Notes under the pieces: model-generated | The model's input: the letters and a program-made list of their open reading frames with translations, nothing else | Databases searched by the model: none | What the model was told of the DNA's origin: nothing | Assembly: GCA_025350595.1 (NCBI GenBank) | Contig: JANXXP010000352.1 | Span: 1 to 32,855, forward strand | From: Bacteroidota bacterium | Lineage (GTDB): Bacteria; Bacteroidota; Bacteroidia; Bacteroidales; VadinHA17 | Length of the DNA: 32,855 nucleotides | Direction of reading: 5' to 3' | Part shown: positions 1 to 10,073 of the stretch, one piece after another | How the letters are laid out: every line of letters starts with the position of its first letter | How positions within the stretch are numbered: the first letter of the stretch is position 1 | Made by a program: the position numbers and the translations under genes

Positions 1-1
1 A

Positions 2-540
2 GGAAGTGCTGTAATCAATGCAATTCCATTAACACCAGCTTCTCCAATAATAGGTACTATAACGCAACCAACATGTACAGTAGTAACAGGAAGTGTAGCT
101 CTTAGCGGTTTACCGGCAGGTGCATGGACTGTAACAGAATCTATTGGGTCAACAACAATAACAGGTACTGGTACAACAGGAACATTTAGCGGATTAGCGG
201 CCAATAGCTATACCTTTAAAGTTACTGATGGGGTTTCAACATGTACCTCTGTAGCTTCAGCTGCTGCAGTTGTAAATGTACAACCAACCACACCGTCAGC
301 GCCTGCAATAAGCTCGATTACCCAACCGACATGTTCAGTAGCAACAGGAAGTGTAACCCTTAGCGGTTTACCGGCAGGTAATTGGACAGTAACAGAATCC
401 ATTGGATCGACAACAATAACAGGAACAGGAACAACAGCGACCTTCACAGGCTTAGCTGCCAATACCTATACATTTACAGTTACCGATGGAGTTTCAACAT
501 GTACTTCAGTAGCATCTGCTAGTGCTCTAATCAATGTTGC
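2..540 (+). repeat. Two tandem 258-bp (86-aa) coding modules
   Basis: 'caaccaacatgtacagtagtaacaggaagtgtagctcttagcggtttaccggcaggt' at 65 recurs nearly identically at 323 (offset 258 bp). Both encode [68 protein letters not shown]. Confidence 0.9.
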
Positions 541-1756
541 ACCAACCTCAGCATTAGTTGTAATCAGCAACCCTGCTTCTGCATGTTCGCCATCAACTGT
601 TGATATTACCTCAGCAGCTGTAACAGCCGGGAGTTCAGTGGGTCTGACCTTTACATACTGGACAGATGCAGCAGCAACAAGCAGCTATGCCACCCCTTCA
701 GCAGCAGCTTCCGGAACATGGTATATTAAAGGTACCCTTGTTTCAGGTTGTTTCGATATTAAGCCAGTAACAGTTGTTGTTAATCCTTCCCCTGTTATAT
801 CTATAAACAGTCCTGCAGCCGTATGCTCGCCTGCAACAGTTAACCTTACAGCAGCGGCGATAACTTCAGGAAGTACTGCTGGTCTCACTTTTACCTACTG
901 GACTGATGCGACTGCAACAACTTCTTACGCAACTCCATCTGTTGCTACCTCAGGAACTTATTTCATCAAGGGAACTGTAGCCTTAACCGGATGTTATGAT
1001 ATTAAACCGGTTACAGTAACAGTTAATCCAAAACCAGCAGGTAGCGTAGTTGTTACAAATGCGAAATGTTTTGGAGCTAATAACGGAGCTGTGGATCTAA
1101 CAGTTACAGGTGGTACGCCGGCATTTACTTACCTCTGGAGTAATGGAACTGTTACAGAAGATTTAGGTAACGTTGCAGCCGGAGTTTACTCAGTAACTAT
1201 CACAGATGCTAATCTTTGTTCTTCAGGTGTTTCGGCTACTGTTACACAACCTGTGGCGCTTTCAATAAGCAGCGCTAAGGTAGACGCTACATGTCCTGGT
1301 GATCCTACAGGTAGCATTACACTTACAATTTCGGGCGGGACCCTGCCATACAAACCTATCTGGTCAGATGGTATCACAACTATCGACCGTATAAATATTC
1401 CAAACGGGACCTATAGTGTTATCATTGCCGATCTGAATGGATGTGCTATACCTCTTGATGTGATTGTGGAGGTTATTGGTGGTGATAATTGTATTGAAAT
1501 ACCGGGGATCATAACTCCAAATAATGATGGTTTTAATGATACCTGGAAGATCAAGAATATTGATATGTTCCCGAACGCAGAAGTATTTGTATTTACAAGA
1601 TGGGGAAAACTGGTGTATAATTCTAAAAACCTGTCAGCAAACCCATGGGATGGTACAGATAAAGGTAAATTATTGCCAACAGATTCATATCATTATATCC
1701 TTCATCTTAATAATGGGTCACAACCAAGATCAGGGGTAATAAGTATTATCAGATAA
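2..1756 (+). CDS. T9SS type B sorting domain-containing modular cell-surface protein (5' truncated by window edge)
   Basis: Frame +2 is open from base 2 to the stop at 1756, so the listed ORF start at 638 is not a true start. Two 86-aa modules, two 80-aa modules and two SprB-like repeats (GGTPxxTYLWSNG...[13 protein letters not shown]) are followed by a CHU_C/type B CTD ([40 protein letters not shown]...[11 protein letters not shown]...GVISIIR). Confidence 0.9.
   Translation, partial: GSAVINAIPLTPASPIIGTITQPTCTVVTGSVALSGLPAGAWTVTESIGSTTITGTGTTGTFSGLAANSYTFKVTDGVSTCTSVASAAAVVNVQPTTPSAPAISSITQPTCSVATGSVTLSGLPAGNWTVTESIGSTTITGTGTTATFTGLAANTYTFTVTDGVSTCTSVASASALINVAPTSALVVISNPASACSPSTVDITSAAVTAGSSVGLTFTYWTDAAATSSYATPSAAASGTWYIKGTLVSGCFDIKPVTVVVNPSPVISINSPAAVCSPATVNLTAAAITSGSTAGLTFTYWTDATATTSYATPSVATSGTYFIKGTVALTGCYDIKPVTVTVNPKPAGSVVVTNAKCFGANNGAVDLTVTGGTPAFTYLWSNGTVTEDLGNVAAGVYSVTITDANLCSSGVSATVTQPVALSISSAKVDATCPGDPTGSITLTISGGTLPYKPIWSDGITTIDRINIPNGTYSVIIADLNGCAIPLDVIVEVIGGDNCIEIPGIITPNNDGFNDTWKIKNIDMFPNAEVFVFTRWGKLVYNSKNLSANPWDGTDKGKLLPTDSYHYILHLNNGSQPRSGVISIIR
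560..1038 (+). repeat. Two tandem 240-bp (80-aa) coding modules
   Basis: [51 protein letters not shown] and [52 protein letters not shown], offset 240 bp. Confidence 0.9.
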
Positions 1757-1784
1757 TTATTGTTATATTTCGTAGATTTATTAT

Positions 1785-2783
1785 ATGAGGTTTCTCAGAA
1801 GCATATTACCGGTAATTTTTCTCTGCTGCATTTTTGAAACTGCTGTGGCGCAGCAGGTTCCTATGTATAGCCAGTACATTATGAATGGGTTTTTGATTAA
1901 CCCCTCATATGCCGGACGTGATGGTTATACAACTGTTAACCTTACTGTAAGGGATCAATGGGTAGGAATGGCAGGAGCGCCAACTACGTATGCATTAAGT
2001 TTTCAAACCAGGTTACTTAAGGATAGTTATATTTCGAAATCCACATCTGTAAGAAAAAAGTTTGTTAAACCTACCCGGGGAGGAAATGTCGGACTTGGGG
2101 GATATCTGTTTAACGATAACAATGGTATCATGCACCGAACCGGAATTCAGGCAGCTTATGCATATCACATTTCAATGGGCAGAACGGACGGGACTCCAAA
2201 TTATCTTTCCTTTGGACTGGCAATGACTGCTTATCAGTTTGTTGTGAATACCAATGGTGTTATTTTTGATCCGGCTGATCCCTTGCTTAACTCCTACCAG
2301 AGATCGGTGTTCATTCCTGATTTTAATTTTGGTGCAAGCTATACTACATCAAAGTATTACTTTGGTTTTGCAATGACCAACCTTCTGAGAGGATCATTAT
2401 TCGTATCGGATTCATCTAGTAACAAAAGAACGGAACTTGGTAATTATTTTCTCACAGGAGGCATGAAATTTCCTGTCGCACCTGATTGGGTTATTGAACC
2501 ATCAACATTAATAAAGTCATCTGATATGTTGTTTAAGTCAATTCAGGCAGATCTAACAACACGTGTCTATTATAAAGAAGATTATTGGGCTGGTGTGTCC
2601 TGGAGAACCAGTGATGCTATTATAGTGATGTTGGGGTTAAGATATGACAGGTATTATTTTGCCTATGCCTATGACATTACACTTACTGATATCCGAAAAC
2701 AGAGTTTTGGTACTCATGAGCTTACTCTCGCTGTGAAATTTGGTGAAAGCGCCAGAAGGTACAGATGGATAAATGCATATTAA
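1785..2783 (+). CDS. Type IX secretion system membrane protein, PorP/SprF family
   Basis: Signal peptide, then QQVPMYSQYIMNGFLINPSYAGRDGYTTVNLTVRDQWVGMAGAPTTYALSFQ, typical of PorP/SprF. Located directly downstream of a type-B CTD protein. Confidence 0.92.
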   Translation: MRFLRSILPVIFLCCIFETAVAQQVPMYSQYIMNGFLINPSYAGRDGYTTVNLTVRDQWVGMAGAPTTYALSFQTRLLKDSYISKSTSVRKKFVKPTRGGNVGLGGYLFNDNNGIMHRTGIQAAYAYHISMGRTDGTPNYLSFGLAMTAYQFVVNTNGVIFDPADPLLNSYQRSVFIPDFNFGASYTTSKYYFGFAMTNLLRGSLFVSDSSSNKRTELGNYFLTGGMKFPVAPDWVIEPSTLIKSSDMLFKSIQADLTTRVYYKEDYWAGVSWRTSDAIIVMLGLRYDRYYFAYAYDITLTDIRKQSFGTHELTLAVKFGESARRYRWINAY

Positions 2784-3807
2784 AGGAGTTTTTTACAGAA
2801 TTGCAGGTACTCTCGTCTTTTTAGTTCTTCTGACCTATAGAGGGCACTCTCAGAATGCGGTAACGCAATCTGAACGTATCATGTTTTATAATGTTGAAAA
2901 CCTGTTTGATACTTACAATGATTCTTCTAAGGATGACGACGCTTTTCTTCCAGGAGGAGTGATGAGATGGAATTTAACAAGGTACAATAAGAAAATCAAT
3001 TCGTTATATAAGACAATAGTTGCAGCAGGGGAGTGGAAGTCCCCTGCTGTTGTTGCATTTTGCGAAATAGAAAACAGAAAAGTAATTGAAGATCTTATTT
3101 TTGGCACTTATCTTTCAAAATTTAAATATGGAATTATCCATGAGGAATCTCCTGATCAGAGAGGGATTGATGTTTGTCTCATTTACAGGAAAGATTGTGT
3201 CTCAATACTTGATTACAAGTACTGGATTCCTTCGGGGATTTTGAAAAGAGACTTTACCTCAAGGAGTGTACTATACGCTAAGCTTGGAATTGATCGTGAT
3301 ACTATTCATCTAATTGTAAATCACTGGCCGTCAAGAAGGGGAGGGGTTCTTTCAGGTGAGGATCTCAGGATGAAAATTGCCGGTATGGTCAGAGAAAAAA
3401 CCGATTCTCTTATGAATAAAAAGCCTGACGGTGCAAAGATCATTATTGTGGGTGATTTTAATTGCACTCCTGATGATCAGGTTGTCAGGTCGCTTCTTGT
3501 TCCATATGATTCTGTCAATTTCCTGGTAAACCTTTCTGAAAATATGGCCTTAAAGGGTGAGGGTACATATCGTTATCTTGGAGCATGGGAAATGATAGAC
3601 CAGATAATCGTATCGAACAAATTTATAAACGCTGAAAATGGTTTACATACTAATGAAAAGATGTTAAAAATTTTTAAACCTGATTTTCTCCTTCAGAAAG
3701 ATCCAAAATACCCCGGATTCACACCTTTTTCGACCTATCGCGGATACAAATATCAGGGAGGCTTTAGCGATCATCTTCCTGTTTTAATTGATCTTAAGCT
3801 CAATTAG
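2773..3807 (+). CDS. Endonuclease/exonuclease/phosphatase family protein (secreted)
   Basis: MFYNVENLFDTYND, FCEIENRKVIEDL, VNHWPSRRGG, IIVGDFNCTPDD, FSDHLPVLIDL motifs. Confidence 0.9.
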   Translation: MHIKGVFYRIAGTLVFLVLLTYRGHSQNAVTQSERIMFYNVENLFDTYNDSSKDDDAFLPGGVMRWNLTRYNKKINSLYKTIVAAGEWKSPAVVAFCEIENRKVIEDLIFGTYLSKFKYGIIHEESPDQRGIDVCLIYRKDCVSILDYKYWIPSGILKRDFTSRSVLYAKLGIDRDTIHLIVNHWPSRRGGVLSGEDLRMKIAGMVREKTDSLMNKKPDGAKIIIVGDFNCTPDDQVVRSLLVPYDSVNFLVNLSENMALKGEGTYRYLGAWEMIDQIIVSNKFINAENGLHTNEKMLKIFKPDFLLQKDPKYPGFTPFSTYRGYKYQGGFSDHLPVLIDLKLN

Positions 3808-5224
3808 CCTGGGCTACAGGTGTAAGTCCGATCTCACGTCCTTTTTCTATCATTAATTTTCGGGCAGCTTCATGCTCGTTTGGAATAATACCATCGAGTA
3901 TAGCCTCTCTTATAGCATTTTTTATTATCCCTACTTCCTTTCCCGGGTTTATTCCAAACGCTGTGATAATTTCACTACCATCAATAGGAGGCTGAAAATT
4001 TCTTATTGCATCTTTTTCTTCAATTTCTTTAAGCTTGGTTCTTACATGCTTAAAATTTTCAAGATGCCGGGTCTTTTTTGCTTCGTTCTTAGATGTTATA
4101 TCTGCTTCGCATAAAATCATAAGATCATCTATATCGTCACCTGCTTCAAATAATAATCTTCTTATAGCTGAATCTGTTACTATTTCCTGTGAAACTGAAA
4201 TTGGCCGGAGATGAAGGTCAACTATTTTTTGAACATATTTCATCTTTTCATTTAATGGAAGTTTGAGCCTCCTGAAGATACCTGGAATCATCTTCGAGCC
4301 CACAAACTCGTGCCCATGAAATGACCAGCCTGTACCTGGTATGTATTTTTTGGTCATTGGTTTTGCGATATCATGAACCAGGGCAGCCCATCTAAGCCAG
4401 ATATTTTCTGTGTTTTTACTTATATTATCGAGAACTTTAATTGAATGATGAAAGTTGTCCTTATGCCCTTTCCCTTCCTTCGTTTCAACTCCTTTAAGAT
4501 TATCCAGTTCAGGAAAAATTATCTTGAGCAACCCGGCTTTTTCAAGGAGCAAAAAGCCTTTCGATGGGGTATCGCACATTATTATCTTATTCAGCTCTGT
4601 GATTATGCGTTCTGGTGAAACAATCCTGATCCTTTCTCTGTTTTCGAGTATTGAAGAGAATGTACTCTCTTCAATTGTGAAATTCAGTTGATTTGCAAAC
4701 CTGATCGCTCTCATCATTCTTAATGGATCATCTGAAAAGGTCTTATCCGGATCAAGTGGTGTTCTGATGATTTTCTTTTTCAAATCTTCAATACCTCCGA
4801 AGGGATCAAGAAATTCTCCGAATGTTTCCTTGTTAATACTGATAGCCAGAGCATTAATAGTAAAGTCTCTTCTCTTCTGATCATCTTCAAGGGTCCCGTT
4901 TTCTACAACAGGTTTTCTTGAACCCCTGTCATATGATTCTTTTCTGGCACCTACAAATTCAATTTCGTATTCATCACTTTTAAACATTGCAGTTCCAAAG
5001 TTTTTGAAGATGCTGACTTTCGTTCCGGGTCTTATCTTTCTGGCAGCTTTACGAGCTATCTCAATACCACTTCCTATGACAACAATATCAATGTCCTTAT
5101 CGGGATGATGCCTTTTTAGAAGGCAATCCCTTACCCATCCTCCAATTACATACGCCTGTACATTCTCAGTTGTAACTACATCTGAAAGTGTTTTGAAAAT
5201 TTTGTCATTAAGACATATATTCAT
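3800..5224 (-). CDS. CCA tRNA nucleotidyltransferase / poly(A) polymerase family with HD domain
   Basis: YVIGGWVRDCLLKRHHPDKDIDIVVIG, RRDFTINALAIS, DPLRMMRAIRFANQL, ALVHDIAKP. The ORF-track start at 5239 is TTG; the ATG at 5224 (MNICLNDKIFK) is preferred. Confidence 0.9.
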   Translation of the reverse strand: MNICLNDKIFKTLSDVVTTENVQAYVIGGWVRDCLLKRHHPDKDIDIVVIGSGIEIARKAARKIRPGTKVSIFKNFGTAMFKSDEYEIEFVGARKESYDRGSRKPVVENGTLEDDQKRRDFTINALAISINKETFGEFLDPFGGIEDLKKKIIRTPLDPDKTFSDDPLRMMRAIRFANQLNFTIEESTFSSILENRERIRIVSPERIITELNKIIMCDTPSKGFLLLEKAGLLKIIFPELDNLKGVETKEGKGHKDNFHHSIKVLDNISKNTENIWLRWAALVHDIAKPMTKKYIPGTGWSFHGHEFVGSKMIPGIFRRLKLPLNEKMKYVQKIVDLHLRPISVSQEIVTDSAIRRLLFEAGDDIDDLMILCEADITSKNEAKKTRHLENFKHVRTKLKEIEEKDAIRNFQPPIDGSEIITAFGINPGKEVGIIKNAIREAILDGIIPNEHEAARKLMIEKGREIGLTPVAQAN

Positions 5225-5375
5225 ATATAGATATGACAATTTGTTAATTATTCATGACAAAGTTACAATTAATACTCAATTTTTTGTACCTTAAGACTTT
5301 TACGACTAATTGGCATGAAGGTTGTCAGGGAACTAAACAAACTGATGTTCTATATGTTTAATAAATAAAAATGAA

Positions 5376-5735
5376 ATGACTGAGCATTTAACAAAAGAGA
5401 TGTTTTTGAATAAAGTATTCAATTATGAGACAAATAAAGATTGGAAATTTGAAGGTGAAAAGCCCTGTGTAATAGATTTTTATGCAGATTGGTGCGGTCC
5501 TTGCAAGATGGTAGCTCCTGTTCTGGAAGAGCTGGCAAAAGATTATGATGGTAAAATTAATGTTTATAAAGTCAACACTGAGGAAGAACAGGAACTAGCA
5601 TCTGCTTTTGGTATCAGAAGCATCCCTTCCTTTTTATTCGTTCCTTCGGAAGGTCAACCACAAATGGCAATGGGAGCATTACCTAAAGAAACATTCGTTA
5701 AAGCATTCAAGGATGTACTTCATGTAGAAAAATAG
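5376..5735 (+). CDS. trxA: Thioredoxin
   Basis: DFYADWCGPCKMVAPVLEELAKDYDGKINVYKVNTEEEQELASAFGIRSIPSFLF. Confidence 0.93.
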   Translation: MTEHLTKEMFLNKVFNYETNKDWKFEGEKPCVIDFYADWCGPCKMVAPVLEELAKDYDGKINVYKVNTEEEQELASAFGIRSIPSFLFVPSEGQPQMAMGALPKETFVKAFKDVLHVEK

Positions 5736-5775
5736 CCTGTTCGTCAAAAAATGAAGGCAGTTCAATAAAAATTTC

Positions 5776-5851
5776 AAAATGTTTGAAACATTTTATACCT
5801 GATAAGCGTTTAAATATTCAGAAGGTAGAAACATTAAGTTTCAAACGTTTT
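5776..5851 (+). other. Structured trxA 3' region: short palindrome nested in a longer inverted repeat followed by a T-run
   Basis: AAAATGTTT-G-AAACATTTT at 5776-5794 is a perfect palindrome. AAAATGTTTGAAAC (5776-5789) also pairs with GTTTCAAACGTTTT (5838-5851, one G-U pair), followed by more T. Confidence 0.5.
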
Positions 5852-5885
5852 TTTCATGGATTTAGGTTTAGGGTAGTAAAGTAGT

Positions 5886-5916
5886 AAATCAGGACTTCGG
5901 TCCTGATTTATTTTTA
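5886..5916 (+). terminator. Rho-independent terminator with cUUCGg tetraloop
   Basis: AAATCAGGAC-TTCG-GTCCTGATTT, a perfect 10-bp stem, followed by ATTTTTAT on the + strand. Confidence 0.8.
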
Positions 5917-6111
5917 TACAATATCCTTAAATGTACTGTTGATTTCCTCTTCAATAGTTTTAAGTTTTTTCTGACAAAGCTTTATCATATCAGAAGCTCT
6001 CTTTACTTCAATTGATAGTTTATCAACATCAAGCTCACCGCTTTCTATTTTTCTGAGTATGTCTTCAATCTCAATTACCGCTTCATTAAATGAAAATTCC
6101 TTTTTTGCCAT
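5914..6111 (-). CDS. xseB: Exodeoxyribonuclease VII small subunit
   Basis: 65 aa; FSFNEAVIEIEDILRKIESGELDVDKLSIEVKRASDMIKLCQKKLKTIEEEI; adjacent to xseA. Confidence 0.92.
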   Translation of the reverse strand: MAKKEFSFNEAVIEIEDILRKIESGELDVDKLSIEVKRASDMIKLCQKKLKTIEEEINSTFKDIV

Positions 6112-6166
6112 ATCTTCTAAATTTATTTAACTTTAATAGTAATCTCCCATTCTCCCTCTCTCCTTT

Positions 6167-7543
6167 TCACCCACTCTTTCTAAGCACTGTGCTGGTCACT
6201 TTTCCATCAATGAATTGTGTTTCAATATTATCATCAATCATTATCTTATCCATATTCTTCAATATCTTACCATTAACAGATGTAATGGTGTATCCTCTCT
6301 GGAGAACATTTTCAGGTTTCAGGATATTCAGTGTATTTTCTAAATCTTCCAGCCTGATATTATTTTGTGAAATAACGTTAATGGCTTTTGCAATTAAAAG
6401 CTGCTTCATCCTTTCAAGTGCTGCCCATTTTTCAGAAGAATAAGAATTTACTCCTGAAACTAGTCTGGATTTATGGTTTGCAGGAATTAATCCTGCTCTC
6501 GAAGTAAAATCTCTTCCAATATTAATGATCTCTATAATTTTTCCTGAAAGTTGATCTTTTATACCAGATATCATCAAACGACTAAGTGGTACAAGTCTGA
6601 TTGCTGAGGTCTCGACCCTTTTTTTGTTCGCTTCTATTATTATCCTCGCGTTATCTTTAATTAATGAGCCGAGTACAATCAATTGTTCCTCAGCTTCTGA
6701 TACCTTGGCGATAAGGAAATCAGCAACAGCTGTTGGCGTTTTAAGCGACCTGTTAGCAACCATATCAGCAACAGATATATCCTTTTCATGGCCAATTCCG
6801 GTTATTACCGGCAAGGGAAACTGTGTAATATGATACGCAATATTGTAGCTGTCAAACCAACTGAGATCAGATTGGGAACCTCCACCCCTGATGATGACTA
6901 CCACATCGAACAAGTGAGCATTATTTGCAATTCTATTGAGTGCACTTATTACTCCTTCTTCTGTTTCGCTCCCCTGCATGGCACTCTCGATCAGGGCAGA
7001 ATAAAAAACATATCCGAAACTATTCCCTTTCAGATGGTTAATAAAATCTGAATATCCTGCTGCACCGGAAGAAGAAATAATTGCTATTCTTTGAGGAAGA
7101 ATTGGCATCTCAAGCTCCTTATTCATTGAAAAGACTCCTTCCTCCTCCAGCCTTTTGATAACAAGCTGACGTTTTATTGCCATTTCACCAATGGTAAAAG
7201 CAGGATCAATATCGGTTATTACCAGACTAAGTCCGTATAATTCATGATATTCAATTTTTACTTTGATAAGTATATTGAAACCTTCCTGCAGAGATTCACC
7301 TGTAATATTTTCAAAAAGTGCTTTGAGAAATCTGTAGCGATTATTCCAGATTATAGCCTTTACCCTTGCCCTGACATTCTTCTCATCCGGATTTTTTTCA
7401 ATTAGTTCAAGGTAACAATGACCGTTGAAATTTTCTTTGATCTCAGAAATTTCAGCAACTACCCAGTACATGTCAGGTAGTGCCATATATAGTGAATCTC
7501 TTATTATCAGCTGTAATTCAGTTAAGGAAAGTTTCTCAGCCAT
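6167..7543 (-). CDS. xseA: Exodeoxyribonuclease VII large subunit
   Basis: VVAEISEIKENFNGHCYLEL, IAIISSSGAAGYSDFINHL, VVVIIRGGGSQSDLSWFDSYNIAYHI, PVITGIGHEKDISVADMVANRSLKTPTAVADFL. Confidence 0.95.
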   Translation of the reverse strand: MAEKLSLTELQLIIRDSLYMALPDMYWVVAEISEIKENFNGHCYLELIEKNPDEKNVRARVKAIIWNNRYRFLKALFENITGESLQEGFNILIKVKIEYHELYGLSLVITDIDPAFTIGEMAIKRQLVIKRLEEEGVFSMNKELEMPILPQRIAIISSSGAAGYSDFINHLKGNSFGYVFYSALIESAMQGSETEEGVISALNRIANNAHLFDVVVIIRGGGSQSDLSWFDSYNIAYHITQFPLPVITGIGHEKDISVADMVANRSLKTPTAVADFLIAKVSEAEEQLIVLGSLIKDNARIIIEANKKRVETSAIRLVPLSRLMISGIKDQLSGKIIEIINIGRDFTSRAGLIPANHKSRLVSGVNSYSSEKWAALERMKQLLIAKAINVISQNNIRLEDLENTLNILKPENVLQRGYTITSVNGKILKNMDKIMIDDNIETQFIDGKVTSTVLRKSG

Positions 7544-7545
7544 AA

Positions 7546-9198
7546 TCAGTTTCGCAGTTTTATTATTTTATACACTTTTTCTACTGTGCCCTTTATAATT
7601 CTGATGAAATACATTCCCTGTTCACTGTTTTGAAGTTCAGTAATGACTAATGATCTCCCGGCATAATCCTGATAGTCATTTCTGTAAACCATTTTCCCTG
7701 TCATTGAAACAATTTCTATTGTAAGTATTTCAGGTGGTTGTCGAAATATAATCTCAATACTACCTGTTGTAGGATTGGGTCCTATAACAGATTCTTCAAG
7801 TGGCATTGTGACGTATTTATCCTGAAGCTTTACCAGTGCAGTAACCATATCAGGAATACCATAACCGTAAAGTGAATCAGGTAAATTATATTTGTCAGCG
7901 CTTGTGCGAAGAACTTCTATAATATCAGTGTTCAGAGCTTTCGGCACTGCCTGCAAAAGGCAAGCTGCCATTCCGCTTAAAATAGGGCAGGAGAATGATG
8001 TTCCACTTGATCTTCCAAAAGTTGTAATATCTACCTGAACAGGTACATTTACTCCCATCGCGGCGTTATCTGGTTTTACTCTTCCATCATATGAGGGCCC
8101 GGCTGATGAGAAGGCGGAAATATTATTGTTGGCATCAACTGCTCCAACTGCAAGAACACTTTTCCCATCTGATGGAAAGATTATTCGTTTCCATTCCTTA
8201 TTCCGTTCGTTTCCGGCACTGTTTACAACCAGGATACCCTTTGATGCGGCAATGTCAGCAACTCTGGTCACAAATGCTGTTTTCCCATCAAGATCGGAGT
8301 ATTTGTAATTCATTGAAGGATCATCGAAATAGTAATAACCTAGTGATGATGAAATTATGTCTGCACCCGTACTGTCGGCATATTCGGCTCCGGCAGCCCA
8401 AAAATCTTCTTCGACAGGGTACTCTGAGTCAACATCTTCAGTTTTTAGAAGTAAATAATCTGCCCCTGGCGCTGTTCCTTCCAAAAATTCAGGTTTGTTT
8501 CCGGCTAAAACAGAGAGAACGGCAGTTCCATGAGAGCTTGAACTATAAACGAAATCACTGTTTTTAATAAAATCAAAGGTTTTCTTTACTCCGTTTCTGC
8601 TGCGGAGTGAGATCAGAGATGAGATTTGATCGGCATATGTAAATCCTCCGTCCAGAATGGCTATAAGAATACCTCTTCCATCGTAACCAGAATTGTGGAT
8701 AGCTTTGCCATTAAGCATTGTAACAGGTCGGTCGTAAGCAGTGGGGTCCGCCTGAGTTACCTGAAAGTCCAGTTTGTTATTTAACCCGCCCTTCTTTCCG
8801 GGTGATTTTACAATTTTGATATCGTGTACAAATGGCAGATTCAGGAGTGAGGATATATTAGCGGAGAACTGAGTCTTGAACAGAGCAGTATTCATCCATT
8901 TTGAAGTGCAGTGAAGTTTATATCCGGCGGATGATATTGTATTCAGGTAGTTCTTATTAACAGGAAAATCTTTATAATCCGGTACAGGAATTCCCGCTTT
9001 GTGTCTTCTGTACAGAGCTCTGGATGAAAGCAAATCCTCAGGAGAATAGTTTAAATTATCTCCTTTGTCGTTAAAATAGACTCTGTAATAATATGAATAT
9101 GTTGGTGTTTGTCCATATGACCTGATTGCCGTTGATAACAGCAGCAGAGCAATTAAGATTTTTACTCCCTTTCCGTGTAAAAGATTAAGAGATCTCAT
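7546..9198 (-). CDS. S8 family serine peptidase (subtilase) with T9SS type A sorting domain
   Basis: Catalytic contexts IAILDGGF (Asp), SSSHGTAVLS (His), SGTSFSCPILSGMAA (Ser). C-terminal IGPNPTTGSIEI...SMTGKMVYR...GMYFIRIIKG...YKIIKLRN. ATG at 9198 is preferred over the listed GTG at 9204. Confidence 0.9.
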   Translation of the reverse strand: MRSLNLLHGKGVKILIALLLLSTAIRSYGQTPTYSYYYRVYFNDKGDNLNYSPEDLLSSRALYRRHKAGIPVPDYKDFPVNKNYLNTISSAGYKLHCTSKWMNTALFKTQFSANISSLLNLPFVHDIKIVKSPGKKGGLNNKLDFQVTQADPTAYDRPVTMLNGKAIHNSGYDGRGILIAILDGGFTYADQISSLISLRSRNGVKKTFDFIKNSDFVYSSSSHGTAVLSVLAGNKPEFLEGTAPGADYLLLKTEDVDSEYPVEEDFWAAGAEYADSTGADIISSSLGYYYFDDPSMNYKYSDLDGKTAFVTRVADIAASKGILVVNSAGNERNKEWKRIIFPSDGKSVLAVGAVDANNNISAFSSAGPSYDGRVKPDNAAMGVNVPVQVDITTFGRSSGTSFSCPILSGMAACLLQAVPKALNTDIIEVLRTSADKYNLPDSLYGYGIPDMVTALVKLQDKYVTMPLEESVIGPNPTTGSIEIIFRQPPEILTIEIVSMTGKMVYRNDYQDYAGRSLVITELQNSEQGMYFIRIIKGTVEKVYKIIKLRN

Positions 9199-9986
9199 TA
9201 CCACATGACTCCTGATTTTTCCGGATCAGCAATTTTCCCTTTATTCTTCTCAAGAGAGTCTAAATAATCAGATTCATCGATATCCATTTGGTGGTCATTT
9301 GTTACCCCATCGATGTATGTAATCTTATATTTTAAAGTCCCGTCATTCTTGTAGATAAGCCATATTCCATCCTTTACATCATTTTTATAATGACCTGAAA
9401 ATTCAATCTGTCCGTTTTCAAACCAAACCTCAAACAAACCATTGAATTTACCGTTCATATAATATGATTTCATGCTTATAGTTCCCTTAGGATAGTATTG
9501 AATACATTCCCCCTCAAGTATATCATTTTTATAAATGAGTCTTTCAGCAACAGTGCTGTCGGGATAAAATTTCAGAGATGGACCATTTTTAATATTTCCA
9601 GTGAAGAACACCTCAGAGACAAGATACCCTTTGGTGAATTCAGAAAAGAATCGCCATTTTCCCTCCTTCAATTGATTAATGAAAGTTCCTTTGGACGCAA
9701 TATATCTGTTTTCGTGATAAATTGTTGCAATGGCCTCATTTCCATTTTCATTATAAAAAAGAACAGATCTTAAAGCGCTGCTTTCAAAAAATCTTTTGAA
9801 CTCACCAACAGGGTGATTGTCTTTAAATATTCCATCATACATAATTGTGGAATTTGGATATTTTTTTATCCAGTGTCCCTCTTTCCTTCCCTGGTCATCA
9901 GTTTTATTAATTTCTGTTTCATTCTGACCTGATATCCTTGCAGAAATGACCAGAAGAAAGATTATTGCAACTATTTTCAGATTCAT
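9198..9986 (-). CDS. MORN-repeat / YwqK-family-like secreted protein
   Basis: Repeated G-x-[WF]-x-Y-x-[NE]-G units (DGIFKDNHPVGEFKRFFES, KEGKWRFFSE, NGLFEVWFENGQIEFSGHYKNDVKDGIWLIYKNDGTLKYKITYIDG) after a signal peptide. Confidence 0.75.
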   Translation of the reverse strand: MNLKIVAIIFLLVISARISGQNETEINKTDDQGRKEGHWIKKYPNSTIMYDGIFKDNHPVGEFKRFFESSALRSVLFYNENGNEAIATIYHENRYIASKGTFINQLKEGKWRFFSEFTKGYLVSEVFFTGNIKNGPSLKFYPDSTVAERLIYKNDILEGECIQYYPKGTISMKSYYMNGKFNGLFEVWFENGQIEFSGHYKNDVKDGIWLIYKNDGTLKYKITYIDGVTNDHQMDIDESDYLDSLEKNKGKIADPEKSGVMW

Positions 9987-10019
9987 AATCAGAGAACGTA
10001 AATATTTATATAAAAGTAC

Positions 10020-10052
10020 AAAAAAAAGAGGTTGGAAAATTCCAAACCTCTT
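10020..10052 (-). terminator. Rho-independent terminator of dnaK
   Basis: On the - strand GAGGTTTGGAATTTTCCAACCTC (stem with one bulged base) followed by TTTTTTT, 22 bp downstream of the dnaK stop. Confidence 0.8.
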
Positions 10053-10073
10053 GTGTAAGTAAGTTATCTGTTA

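Noticed and set aside
208-462. ORF on the - strand within the adhesin modules (also 685..888 - and 1186..1377 -)
   Set aside because: Antisense to a clear repeat-containing + strand CDS; open only because of its biased composition.
6090-7051. + strand ORFs opposite xseB/xseA
   Set aside because: Shadow ORFs of convincing - strand genes.
8091-8567. 158-aa + strand ORF opposite the subtilase
   Set aside because: Composition is that of a reverse-complement shadow (H/R/L/Q-rich); the - strand encodes conserved catalytic motifs here.
9198-9986. YwqK-like protein as part of a toxin-antitoxin system
   Set aside because: Despite the database family name, this is a secreted MORN-repeat protein next to a protease; no toxin partner is visible.
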